From: Prochilodus magdalenae | Lineage: Eukaryota; Chordata; Actinopteri; Characiformes; Prochilodontidae | Reading direction: 5' to 3' | Length of the DNA stretch: 64,000 bases | NCBI GenBank assembly: GCA_024036415.1 | Contig: JAMWET010006938.1 | Span: 392,501-456,500, forward strand | Part shown: positions 1-10,849 of the stretch, one piece after another | How positions within the stretch are numbered: position 1 is the stretch's first letter | How the letters are laid out: every line of letters begins with the position of its first letter | Notes under the pieces: generated by a model | The model's database searches: none | Told to the model about the DNA's origin: nothing | What the model saw: only the letters and a program-made list of their open reading frames with translations | Made by a program: the position numbers and the translations under genes

Positions 1-1137
1 ACAGAAACAGATTGCAAGAGCGTATTTGTGGCCGTAAACGGCTCATTTGCAGCAAGGACAAAAGTATTTATGATTGCTGTGGTGGCTTTATTAGCTACAT
101 CAACGGATACCAATGACTCTCCATCTGCTGTCCGGCCCCAGTACCCTCGGCCCGCCAGTCATTCCCGAACGGGGCGAAGTTCTCACAGCTTTCCTGATTT
201 TAAGTGATCCAATCTGGCGTCGCCATGGCGATCGCGACAATAAATCAGTATCGTATGACTAGTGTATCAGCAGCAGGAAAGCCTGAAAACACACACAAAC
301 ACACACACACACACTACAGATACACCCGGGGATGGATGAAACGGGAAGGAGATGGAATTTCTGACGTGGGGCAGAACCGCAGAGGATGCACATGACCTTT
401 CAACCTTTTGACTTTGCTGGATGACGTTGCTTGTGTGTTCCTTGCTGGGCTGTGTTTAATATGTCATGGCCACACAGCTTACCCATACTAGACAGCTTAG
501 GGGCCTAGGTTGTTATGGTTACACCTACATTGATAGGAAAACATTATCTATATGATCAACACAACTTTAATTCTTGAATTTCATAAAACTTTGTAGGAAC
601 AGCTCTACACCACACAAAACGTGCGGCATGGTAACCCAGAGCGATTTATAAAGACCGGGGTGGTATTTTGACTGATATTTCTGATAAGGCAGGAGCCAAT
701 CAGAATCCACAGGTCATGCATAATAAAGACCCACCAAGTGAAGCTTCGTAGAAACACAGCGATGCTCTTTAAAAGGAGAGGTCTTGATTCCATTTATTTT
801 TGGAACAGATGCTATAATCGTTTAATCAAGGAGCAAAGTTTCTTTATCTCTAAACCAATCTGTGGTGAAACTTGTAATGGTGAATGTTTTGCAAATCTTG
901 AGTTACACTATGCTTTACTTGTGCACCATATGAAACTTCGTCCTTTACATACAGAGATTTTTTCTGGATTCCCTTAATCTTTGATGTTGTCATGCACTGT
1001 AATACACTAAATCTTTGTGATCCCAGTCTGAGAAACGTTGTTCTTGAAATGTTGCAGGTTTGCTGATACATTTTTGACTCATCCCTGCTAATAAAGGACC
1101 AGGTCTTTAAATTATGCTTTCAATTATTTTGTGATGA
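1..1137. other. Non-coding sequence, expected adgrl3 intron
   Basis: I see no gene here. Apart from a short (AC)n tract near 290-312 the stretch is unremarkable single-copy-looking DNA. The short open frames have no recognisable content. By gene order it should be intron between the lectin exon and the microexon. Confidence 0.5.
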
Positions 1138-2752
1138 TCTGCTAAATCCTGAGTAGACTGGTAAATCAGTGTGATGATTAGTTATTAATCTCAGTGTTAC
1201 TGAGCTCTGCTAAATCCTGAGTAGACTGGTAAATCAGTGTGATGATTAGTTATTAATCTCAGTGTTACTGAGCTCTGCTAAAGCCTGAGTAGACTGATAA
1301 ATCAATGTGATCGTCAGTTATTCTTCTCAGCATTACTAAGCTCTGCTAAAGCCTGAGTAGACTGGTAAATCAGTGTGATGATCGGTTATTAACCTCAGCG
1401 TTACTGAGCTCTGCTAAAGTCTGAGTAGACTGATAAATCAGTGTAATGGTCAGTTATTAATCTCAGCGTTACTGAGCTCTGCTAAAGTCTGAGTAGACTG
1501 ATAAATCAGTGTAATGGTCAGTTATTAATCTCAGCGTTACTGAGCTCTGCTAAAGCCTGAGTAGACTGATGAATCAGTGTGATGATCAGTTATTAATCTC
1601 AGTGTTACTGAGCTCTGCTAAAGCCTGAGTAGACTGATAGATCAGTGTGATGATCAGTTATTAATCTCAGTGTTACTGAGCTCTGTTAAGCTCTGAGTAG
1701 AATGATAAATCAGTGTGATGATCAGTTATTAATCTCAGCGTTACTGAGCTCAGTGTTACTGAGCTCTGCTAAAGCCTGAGATAAATCAGTGTGAGACTGA
1801 TAAATCATTGTGATGTTCAGTTATTATTCTCAGCTTTACTTAGCTCTGCTAAAGCCTGAGTAGACTGTTAAATCAGTGTGATGATGACCAGTAGACTTAT
1901 TAATGATCTATAATCTGTTACTGAGCTCTGCTAAAGCCTGAGTAGACTGATAAATCAGTGTGATGATCAGTTATTAATCTCAGTGTTACTGAGCTCTGCT
2001 AAAGCCTGAGTAGACTGATAAATCAGTGTGATGATCAGTTATTAATCTCAGTGTTACTGAGCTCTGCTAAAGCCTGAGTAGACTGATAAATCAGTGTGAT
2101 GATCGGTTATTAATCTCAGTGTTACTGAGCTCTGCTAAAGTCTGAGTTGACTGATAAATCAGTGTGATGATTGGTTATTAATCTCAGCGTTACTGAGCTC
2201 TGCTAAAGTCTGAGTAGACTGATAAATCAGTGTGATGATCAGTTATTAATCTCAGCGTTACTGAGCTCTGCTAAAGTCTGAGTAGACTGATAAATCAGTG
2301 TGATGATCGGTTATTAATCTCAGCGTTACTGAGCTCTGCTAAAGTCTGAGTAGACTGATAAATCAATGTGACGGTCGGTTATTAACCTCAGTGTTACTGA
2401 GCTCTGCTAAAGCCTGAGTAGACTGATAAATCAGTGTGATGATCAGTTATTAATCTCAGTGTTACTGAGCTCTGCTAAAGTCTGAGTAGACTGATGAATC
2501 AGTGTGACGATCAGTTATTAATCTCAGTGTTACTGAGCTCTGCTAAAGCCTGAGTAGACTGATAAATCAGTGTGGTGATCTGTTATTAATCTCAGTGTTA
2601 CTGAGCTCTGCTAAAGTCTGAGTAGACTGATAAATCAGTGTGATGATCAGTTATTAATCTCAGTGTTACTGAGCTCTGCTAAAGCCTGAGTAGACTGATA
2701 AATCAGTGTGATGATCAGTTATTAATCTCAGCGTTACTGAGCTCTGCTTAAT
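1138..2752. repeat. 68-bp satellite array, about 24 copies
   Basis: This is a tandem array of a 68-bp unit that can be read as CTGCTAAAGCCTGAGTAGAC / TGATAAATCAGTGTGATGAT / CAGTTATTAATCTCAGTGTT / ACTGAGCT. Units differ by a few substitutions (AAGCC/AAGTC, CAGTG/CAGCG). Around 1745-1920 the register is disturbed by small duplications and deletions. Neighbouring units share variants, which suggests recent local amplification. It has no coding capacity. Confidence 0.95.
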
Positions 2753-2755
2753 GAG

Positions 2756-4060
2756 TGAATATTAGCGCCAGTGTTGTACTAGACTTGTGTGTGCACCCAT
2801 AGCTCGTTTCATACATGCCATCTAACTGAAAATCACTTGGTTGTCTACTTCATAGCCAAATTTGCAGGAGTTACTGTTACTGTGATATGGTGAATGGTTT
2901 GCATAGTTCACCAGATGGTGTTAGGATATATTGTTAGCCAAAATATTGAAGCCTCAACAGAAGAATGACATGAAGATTAAACTGCCGACCAGTAACGGTG
3001 AGAATTAAGCAACAAGTACAACCGCAGACGTACGATTACGTACCATAATGGAACATGGAACTCTCCTTATGGTTCAGTAGAAATGTTAGCGTACAGCAAA
3101 TACGTTATGGGGGTGGACGTGAAGTCATCTACAAAAAGACAGAAAGAACACCTAATGCTGTTTTCCTCAAGACCAATAATTAGAAAGGAAGTTTCATCAT
3201 ATATACACACCCACCCACACACACTCACATGCACACACATGCACAGGTAATTTAATTACCTCTGTGTCAGAGACCCTTGGGAACATGTTCCAAATGTTTT
3301 CTGGAGGTTCTTTGGCTCTCTCTGCTCCCCCGTGATGGAACAGTTGGCCGCTTTCCAATACGCCTCTCAGCTTTTGGCCTCTATATAAGACTTCTGCTCT
3401 ATCCAGCCGTTCATGCGAGCACACTTTAAATGTAGGACCCTAAGATGCAGCAAGAAAAAGCCATGCAAGCAGATATAACGCTCAGTCACTAAACCCTTGC
3501 TGTGATGTATTGTCATATCAATAACGGTTATTTTGTCTCATGTAAAGTAACATGTAAATTAGCACAGAACTGTCTATTAGAGGAGTAAAAGAGTGGTATC
3601 ATTAAAGAGTTAAACTCTCTGAATGCTCAGTAAGATCAGTAATATATGAGCACTGACCTAAAGCAGCTCTGTTAGAAATAGGCCAAGATATAGCTTTGAT
3701 ATGATGGTCTCTAATTAGCCTGTGCTCCGGTTGAATGGACATGGTTTGGTCTGACTTAAGACGGCTGGAAAGGTGTGTCTTTTTAATGTCCAGTCCCTAC
3801 TGCAGTCCGGAAAATAGGCTTTTATGGAGAGAAATCTAAAATACCTTTAATATCTAACCAGTTTTTCTTTTTCAGTTTTTTTCCTTTTTTTTAGCTGGTC
3901 CTTGTGGGGCCATGACACGATGAATGGACCACTATAAAAATACTTGACACAATGACATAGAATAAAATCTTGTGACGAAAACGTACACGCTAATTTTTTT
4001 TTTCCCTCCTCTAAAGTTACCAGTGTTGTTATGATGTCAGAAACAACAAACTAAGTTTGA
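2756..4060. other. Non-coding intronic stretch, no gene seen
   Basis: This is AT-rich unique-looking sequence between the 68-bp array and the 25-bp minisatellite. It has short CA-rich patches near 3205-3245 and oligo-T runs near 3885 and 3995. I recognise no gene or repeat family. Confidence 0.5.
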
Positions 4061-4134
4061 CATGCACAGAGCTAAAAGCAAAATAGGTTTCATTGACAGT
4101 AGCTCAACAGTAACAGCCAAGGAAGCACAACCAA

Positions 4135-4660
4135 GGGACAAGGAAGAGTCAAGACCAGAAGGACTGGCAAAAGTCAAGACCAGGAGGTCAGGCAAAGGTC
4201 AAAACCAGGAGGACAGGCAAAAGTCAAAACCAGGAAGACAGGCAAAAGTCAAAACCAGGAAGACAGGCAAATGTCAAAACCAGGAGGACTGGCAAAAGTC
4301 AAAACCAGGAGGACCGGCAAAAATCAAAACCAGGAGGACAGGCAAAAGTCAAAACCCGGAGGACCGGTAAAAGTCAAAACCAGGAGGACTGGCAAAAGTC
4401 AAAACCAGGAAGACAGGCAAAAGTCAAAACCCGGAGGACCGGTAAAAGTCAAAACCAGGAGGACAGGCAAGAGTCAAAACCAGGAGGACCGGCATAATCA
4501 AAAGCAGGAGGACCAGCAGAATCAAAACCTGAAGGACAAGCAGAAGTCAAAACCCGGAGGACTGGCAAGAGTCAAAACCCGGAGGACCGGCATAATCAAA
4601 ACCGAAGTCAGCAGAAGTCAAAACCAGAGGAGCAAACAGACCAGCAAACAAACCAAAGGG
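4135..4660. repeat. 25-bp minisatellite, about 20 copies
   Basis: The tandem unit is AGGAGGACNGGCAAAAGTCA plus AAACC, 25 bp. Because 25 is not a multiple of three, three units make 75 nt and give a 25-residue period in every forward frame (KVKTRRTGKSQNQEDRQKSK and so on). This creates open frames of over 100 codons (4062-4370, 4271-4669). These are artefacts of a stop-free repeat unit and are not counted as genes. The last units decay and gain short indels. Confidence 0.93.
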
Positions 4661-4957
4661 AGAAACTGAGAGAGTAAACCAAAAATAAAAAGAAGATTCA
4701 AAACCAGAGACAAGCAAAGAAAACGATTATTTCGCAAACAGGGTTTGGCAATACTTCACAGTGAATGGGATTGGTGGGTCCTGGACATGTAGCTATGATG
4801 TCATCGGGTATGAACCTGTAGAAGAAGTTCTCGGAACTCTGAGGCAGCGGGAAAACCCAGAAACATGATATATGGCTTTAACAAAAGAATTGGAGGTTTT
4901 AATCGGATACACCACTAACGCTTTAATATCGTTTATCCATAGCGCTGCAGCCTAATG

Positions 4958-5520
4958 CCTAAAAGTATGTGGACACCTGGCAGCTTGTTGGACATCCCAT
5001 TCCAAAACCATGGGAAGTAATATGAAGCCCCCCCTCCCCCCACTTTGCACATATGTCAGTCTCCAATCTTGTAAAAAGGCTTTCCCCATGATGCTAATGT
5101 GTGTCTGTGAGGTTTTGTCTACTCACGCATTTGCGAGGTCAAGCTCTGATGCTGAACGAAAAGCTCTTCATTGGGGTTGAGGTCAGGGCTCGTCAAATCG
5201 TGTTTTTTACAGGCCTATGTGCAGACAGTCATGCTGGTACATGAAATGGTACAGCTGTCCCCAAATTGTTGCCACAATTAGAAATATAATTTAGATCCTT
5301 TGACTGTTTGTGCTTCCCAACACATACACAGTACTGAACACACACACTTGTTGTATGCTTCCAGCATGGGGCAGTTGTAGGCTGGAGGTTCAGGAACGAG
5401 CCCACTGCTCCAGGTGTGCTCCATTGTCCCTATCTAATACGTCTTTGAAAGCTTTGGCCTCAGCCTTCACTGGAAGTAAGGAGCCCGAACCTTGAGGAAC
5501 AGCCCCAGACCCATTATCCT
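4958..5520. mobile_element. Degenerate Tc1-like transposon relic
   Basis: It begins with CCTAAAAGTATGTGGACACC, the teleost Tc1-like terminus also seen at 53045. It keeps phrases of that family in order: a first-person-like warning of recognition is the run from GTCATGCTGGTACATGAAA through CCCCAAATTGTTGCCACAA to CTTCACTGGAAGTAAGGAGC. The transposase reading is destroyed by many indels. The 3' terminus was not located, so the right border is approximate. Family assignment rests on remembered similarity to fish repeats. Confidence 0.6.
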
Positions 5521-5764
5521 GCCTCCACCAAAGTTTACTATTTACTGAAATGGCTAAACCGCAGAGCTCAGTCATCAGGAGGAAACTCCGCACACTTTTA
5601 CTCATCCAGTGAAGCTGTAACGATAAGCTCAGCTACTCAAACAGGAAAATATCCAGGCTCAAATAAGACAATGCAATTCATCAGGATTGTCTGTTTGAAT
5701 GGTTTGACAGCTGTAGGTCCTGAATCCCCCGGAGAGTTAGTGAAGTCTAGTAATGTTGTGTTAG

Positions 5765-6477
5765 TAGGGCTGCCCTCTAGAAGTTGACGAGTCGAATCGT
5801 CAGTTGAAGACCCTTTAAGCCGACTGAGAGCTTTTGAAGAACGGAATCCGAACAAATTAAAGCTAATTCTGCTCGTCATTTAATCAGACATCCAACACTG
5901 CTTCAAACGAGCGAGCTGACTTTCGTTTTAGACATAACGGCTGTTTGCGGTGAAGGAAAAACGGTCCGAAGACGTTAGTTTTATTATAATTCCATTATTT
6001 TAGAACCTAAATTACAGATGTAAATTTATTCTTCTACAGCTAAGATTATCTTTATTTAAGGATAACTACAGTTATTTAATACGCCTGCCGATAAACGAGG
6101 AATAATTATTTCAGCCCGGGGAATATAATAAACGGTTTCAGGTTTACCATTCTCCTTTTCATCTAAAATAATAAAGATTTTGATGAATTTGGTTTTATTT
6201 AGCAGTTCGTTATTTATGAGAGATGAAAGACAAAGGGCCCTCCTACTGAAGAAGCTGTTAGAATTGAAATTAAAAAGACTATAAGCTATAAGCTCTAATG
6301 TTTAGCATAAATACGTCCTGGCTGTGCGACGCTGTATCCTGTAATTAAATATAAAAATTGATTCACGGATTACTAGATAATGTACATGGAGAATAAACAT
6401 GAATGAGTAGTCGAATCGTCGGCCAGAACAAGCGAATCCGATTCAACTGGCAAAATTCTGAGTCAGGTACAGCCCTA
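5765..6477. mobile_element. hAT-like non-autonomous element, copy 1
   Basis: The ends are TAGGGCTG and CAGCCCTA, perfectly inverted over 8 bp. Longer subterminal homology surrounds TTGACGAGTCGAATCG / CGAATCCGATTCAACTGG. The flanks TGTGTTAG (5757-5764) and CTTGTTAG (6478-6485) match at 6 of 8 positions, consistent with a decayed 8-bp hAT target duplication. The interior is AT-rich and non-coding. A second copy of its right part lies at about 41170-41804. Confidence 0.7.
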
Positions 6478-6812
6478 CTTGTTAGTTCACCAAAAGTTCA
6501 CCACTTTTTATTTGTTGCTTATGAATAAAATCAGTCTACTAGATTTAGTCTCATCTCACTGGCTATGATTATCTTGTCAAATTACCGACGTCAAGGTTAA
6601 ATCAGAAGCTGTAAACTCAAGGAGAGACGAATCTGTTATCCCTTCATCCAACACACAGGCTAAGCGAATCAGATTCAGTATCAACAAACTGCAAATGATT
6701 GTAATTACTTGACTGAAATTTGACAAAGAGTGTGTGTGTGGGGGTTGGGGGTGGAGGTGGGGTGAGTGGGGCAGCTTGAGTAGTAATTGCTCGTAAATCA
6801 GATTTCCTGCAA

Positions 6813-6814
<2 letters not shown>

Positions 6815-6900
<86 letters not shown>

Positions 6901-6905
6901 ACAAA
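6815..6905. repeat. (AC)n microsatellite
   Basis: A nearly perfect AC dinucleotide run of about 80 bp with a slightly interrupted right end. Open frames of CVCVCV or THTHTH type across it are artefacts. Confidence 0.97.
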
Positions 6906-7868
6906 CACATGCACTTTTCTGCAAGGGCCTTTTTTATTGAGTGATGCATTAACAGTTCATCCTCATGCATATTTCATAGTGAGGAGGTAAACTGTACTTT
7001 CCATCTCCCACACAAACAGAATTAGGTTTGGAGTTCTGCTCCGGCTCTGAAGTTTATTGCTAACACATTAAGACTTTGTAACACTTGAAAGGAGACAATA
7101 GGTTGTAAACCATGTGATGTCACTGAGTTGCCAATGGCGTGAACTCTAGAGGGAGGTCAGGAAGTGATTGGCTACATAGGGAGCGCTGTCACAAGCTCTC
7201 CTAATACCTATGTTTTGCGCTGTTTACGGTTGCTCAGTATTGATCTAACCGAGAAACCACCAGGAGCTTTTATCCAGTACCAAATGTTGATGTTCATGAG
7301 GGGGGGGGCCAGATATTGACCAAGAAACACCAGCAAAAATGGCTCTGGTGTTCGGGCCGAGGCTGAAGTCAGTTCGATTTTTCCCGTTTCCCCTTAAAAC
7401 CGTTTCACGTTAAACCGGCATATAAGAGACTGGGCGTTGGGTTTTGCAAAGTTGATTCGTGGTCGTGCACAGGCCATAGATTTAAACTTATAATAAGTAA
7501 GCAACTGGATAGGTTAATGTGCAGCGGGTTTTTACAGAATGTAGTTCTGTTGTCTTGATAGCAGCAAATCGGTCAACACAATTGAAAATATGGAGCGTCT
7601 ACATAACACGCAACATTACACGCAACATATTTAGTGATTATCTGTATGTACCTTTCTTTCATCATATGATCGTAATAACTGGTTTCAGCTTTTTCACTTC
7701 CTTCCCTCCATCTGGATTTTGCATGTCATCAGAGTCACGTGACTGCAAGTAACCTATCTTCCTTGCCACTTCACAATGTCATTGACTGTCAGTGACAAAA
7801 GGGTTTTCCGAGAAGGCCTGTAGCTTTCCTTGAAATATAAAAAATGCCTGCAAAAATGCAATTTTTTT

Positions 7869-7871
<3 letters not shown>

Positions 7872-7925
<54 letters not shown>
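7872..7925. repeat. Compound (CA)n(TA)n microsatellite
   Basis: About 15 CA units pass directly into about 11 TA units. The run stops in the sequence TAGAAGCTGGCATGTGTAAA, which occurs again 287 bp downstream. Confidence 0.95.
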
Positions 7926-8469
7926 GAAGCTGGCATGTGTAAACCTATATATATATATTTTTTTTGTATATGTGTGTATGTGTGTAAGACGTGTAAGAAA
8001 ATACACAATTAATAAATAAGATCTATATATACAAAAAGTACATAAAATATGAATAAAATACTAAAGATTTGAATCCAGAAGGCTAGGATCAGAGAAACAT
8101 GCCTGTATTTATTTCAATGGGAAACAAAAGTGTCAAAACCTCCCACCGAAAAACTGTCTTATCAGAACTAGTTCTGCCATACATTAGGCCTGATTAGAGG
8201 TTCTAGAAATTAGAAGCTGGCATGTGTAAACCTACAATGTGTGGGTCCAATTGGATAATGAAGGATGTCACCTTCTGGCAATTCTAGATTTGTGAACAAC
8301 AGCAAGTGGAAGTCTTAACTGGGTTTTAGTCAGCGTTTGGAACTGGAAATCTGTGGCAGCTCTTTGCATCTTTTAATGAATAAGCTACTGTGAAATCAAA
8401 TATACAGAGCGAAAAACGTCACTGCTATCCAAAACAAATCTCCATCTCCATTAAAATAATGATGTATTT

Positions 8470-8504
8470 ACTCATTCATTCATTCATTCATTCATTCATT
8501 CATT
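8470..8504. repeat. (CATT)n microsatellite
   Basis: About eight CATT units in tandem. Confidence 0.9.
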
Positions 8505-8561
8505 TATGTGACTTACTGTTTGGTTAGTCCCGACGTCCTGTGAAGCCCTAGCAGAAAATTG

Positions 8562-8623
8562 CATAGAGGTGTCTTTATACACCTCATAGAGGTGTCTTTA
8601 TACACCTCATAGAGGTGTCTTTA
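8562..8623. repeat. 23-bp near-palindromic tandem repeat, 2.7 copies
   Basis: The unit CATAGAGGTGTCTTTATACACCT is repeated at 8562, 8585 and 8608 (the last truncated). Each unit holds AGGTGTCTTTATACACCT, itself an imperfect palindrome. Confidence 0.9.
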
Positions 8624-9236
8624 TTCCCTGCTTGTGTGTTCTAAGTTTTGACATTTATGGCCTAACCTGAAGGGCATCATGTCTGCTGTCGAAAAACATC
8701 ATGAAATGTGAAAATTCTGCTGTTTTGGTGTATTTCCTTTTGTGTATTTCCGAAGGCACATGGTTTTACTGGCTGTTGAGTCAAAACAAACACGGCTATT
8801 AGGTCAAAACAAACACACCCGCTAAGTAAGCACTTCCTACTGTCACCCTGTTTATGTCTTGGATGGGACAGTAAGTTGGGACAGAGTATGATATGCCAAA
8901 GAAACCTGAAAGCTTTGATTAGCACATTCTGTTTAGGTGGTATTAAATTGATTAATAGCAGAACATATTGTTTTACCCAGTATTTATATGTTTTCTACCC
9001 TAAATATTTGTTATGATTATTTAAAATGTTGTGAGCTTGTGTACCACTTCATCATATCCTGTTAACAACTCCTAATGGGGGAATGAGGGCATCTATTGAT
9101 CCTGGACTAAAATCAGAATGTCTTGTCATTGTTTTGTTATACACTTTTATTGTCACGTCACAGGTGTGAAGGTGAGTGAAAAACTCCATGTAAGTCCCTT
9201 ACAGTACTCAAAAAATATACATTAGACAGTAAATAT

Positions 9237-9488
9237 ATCGTCGCTGTCCACAGAAAAACAAGTATCTCCAAAATAGCAGCTTTACAGGAGAGGCCAATAC
9301 TCAATTTAATTCCTATGTAAGTCAATGGAACCAGAATTTTTCCAAGTGGTCTTTGGTCCAGTTCTGTTGGTCCATTTATCATGAAAGTCACACACAGTGT
9401 AAACGGCAGCTCATGTGATCAAATGACACATACAAGTAAAAATAGTCAAAAATGGAGATACATGCTTTTCATTGGACAGCGACGATAT
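9237..9488. mobile_element. Short MITE with ATATCGTCGCTGTCC termini, copy 1
   Basis: This is a 252-bp element with inverted ends: ATATCGTCGCTGTCCACAGA...CAAGTATCTCCAAAA on the left and GGAGATACATG...CATTGGACAGCGACGATAT on the right, about 40 bp of imperfect TIR. The interior is non-coding (AATGGAACCAGA...GTTGGTC...CAGTGTAAACGGC). The sibling copy at 20500-20746 matches along its whole length. TATA-rich flanks fit insertion at TA, but the superfamily is uncertain. Confidence 0.8.
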
Positions 9489-9795
9489 ACAATAGATTGT
9501 ACATGAAAGTCTTCATTGTTGTATTTTGAGCATAATAGCATGCCAACAGTTTCCAATAAAAGAATAGGGCTGAAGAAAGTCGTGCTGCTGTGGTGTGCAG
9601 AATAGGGCTTAGCGTTGCCATGTTGTTGCCATAAACTGTCGCTAGTGCATTTTGGCTGATGTAATCCATCCTAGATCTGAATAAACAAGACCTTTACTGG
9701 TGGCTCTTTTTAAACCCAGTTGGGACTGCACACATTTTACAAGGTTCCTAGTTATAAATTGGCCTTGTGCCAGCTTTTTTGGAACATCTTGCAGG

Positions 9796-10107
9796 CATCA
9801 GTTTTGGTAAAGTAAGGTTATGGGCAGTCCTGGGCTGGGGGTTAGGGAACCAGCCTTGTGACCGGAGGGTTGCCGGTTCGATTCCCTGAACTGACAGTAA
9901 CGACTGAGGTGCCCTTGAGTAAGGCTTCTAACCCATAAACTGCTCCCCGGGTGTCGTGGATAGGGCTGCCCACTGCTCTGGGTAAGTGTGCTCACTGCCC
10001 CCTTGTGTGTGTGTTCACTAGTGTGGGTGTTTCACTTCACGGATAGGTTAAATGCAGAGACTAAATTTCCCCACTGTGAGATCAACCAGGGATTAAAATC
10101 TTAACAT
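9796..10107 (+). repeat. tRNA-derived SINE
   Basis: It has a tRNA-like head with GGGCTGGGGGTTAGGGAACC (A-box region) and the B box GGTTCGATTCC at 9875-9885, the internal promoter pattern of RNA polymerase III. The body (GAGTAAGGCTTCTAACCC, CTGCTCCCCGGGTG, CACTGCCCCCTTGTGTGTGT, GGTTAAATGCAGAGACTAAA) resembles a SINE common in teleosts. The 3' end is AT-rich. There is no full tRNA cloverleaf, so this is not a tRNA gene. Confidence 0.75.
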
Positions 10108-10743
10108 TACATCTCTTGTCTTTGTGCAGTTTTTGCTCAAATACAGGCCAAAGTAGATACAGAAATGGTTGTGTGTGTTGTCCCAACTGTTCAAACTTTT
10201 TGGGAGTTAGGTTTGCATAGTAAATTGAGAGTAAAAAAAAAAAAATCTAATAAAGAGCAGATCTATGCACGAAAGGCAATACATGGAAATGCCTATTTGT
10301 ATATTGGTCCAGTACGGTTCCAGTGTCATGCAGTTTTACTGAAGTTGTTTGTTCATTGATTACTAAAGTCTGTGTTATATTTACAGCGAAACCTGAGATG
10401 ATTTCCTTTTTCTTTTTTTTTGTATTTTTCGGGGGGACTGAAGTTATTAAACCGTGGCCCGTATAATGTTGCCGAGTCGTATATATAAAAATCATGAAAT
10501 CATGACTTTTCCTTGTTCTTCCTTTTTTTTTCTAAATGCATTGGTTCATTCATTTATAGATCTAATGGGCTCAGTCGGCCTGGCTACAGTGTATTACCTT
10601 TCAGAAATTACGATTGTGTAGTTAATAGAATATATGGAAAACAAATGAAGAGGAGGTTTAGCCGTTTAATGAGATCATGATAAGATATGATGCGCATTAC
10701 GTACGTATGGAATTGATTTGCTATTACATCATTAATCTGTGGT

Positions 10744-10829
10744 CTTCTCTCTCTCTCTTTGTCTCTTTCTCTCTCTCTCTCTCTGTCTTTGCCCACCCGC
10801 TCACTCGCTCCTCGTGAATGCGGATGCAG
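10744..10829 (+). promoter_or_regulatory. Pyrimidine tract and acceptor of the adgrl3 microexon
   Basis: An interrupted CT-rich run (10744-10797, with TCTCTT-like units) lies 33-86 nt upstream of the microexon acceptor. Between it and the exon is GAATGCGGATGCAG, holding two TGC triplets. CU-rich tracts are typical PTBP1 binding sites, and UGC close to the 3' splice site is the reported SRRM4/nSR100 signature of neural microexons. The sequence elements are seen; their function is inferred. Confidence 0.5.
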
Positions 10830-10844
10830 AAGTGGAGCAGAGAG
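10830..10844 (+). CDS. adgrl3: Latrophilin-3 microexon (KVEQR insert, between lectin and olfactomedin domains)
   Basis: This is a 15-nt exon, AAGTGGAGCAGAGAG, with an AG acceptor (10828-10829) and a GTAGGT donor (10845-10850). With one base from the upstream exon it reads xAA-GTG-GAG-CAG-AGA-G, that is K-V-E-Q-R. The final G joins TC of the exon at 16280 to make Val, giving KVEQR-VFLCPG. Known latrophilins carry an optional KVEQK-type insert at exactly this place, in the hinge between the lectin and olfactomedin domains, where it is reported to alter teneurin binding. The exon is 1-1 phase and divisible by three, so skipping keeps the frame. If the missing base is A, skipping replaces KVEQRV with a single Ile. 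An interrupted CT-rich tract (about 10744-10797) and two TGC triplets precede the acceptor, a layout typical of neural microexons. The match is by residues, phase and position; splicing itself is inferred. Confidence 0.88.
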
Positions 10845-10849
10845 GTAGG

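Noticed and set aside
1138..2752. CRISPR-like array
   Set aside because: Whole 68-bp units repeat without unique spacers and the genome is eukaryotic; it is a satellite.
4062..4669. Basic repetitive proteins of 102 and 132 codons
   Set aside because: Produced by a 25-bp minisatellite; the same residue pattern appears in shifted frames.
9875..9885. tRNA gene
   Set aside because: Only the promoter boxes of a SINE are present; no cloverleaf or acceptor stem can be drawn.
1..10829. Upstream lectin exon of adgrl3
   Set aside because: I looked for the lectin signature leading into VPY and a phase-1 donor and found none; it is probably upstream of the window.
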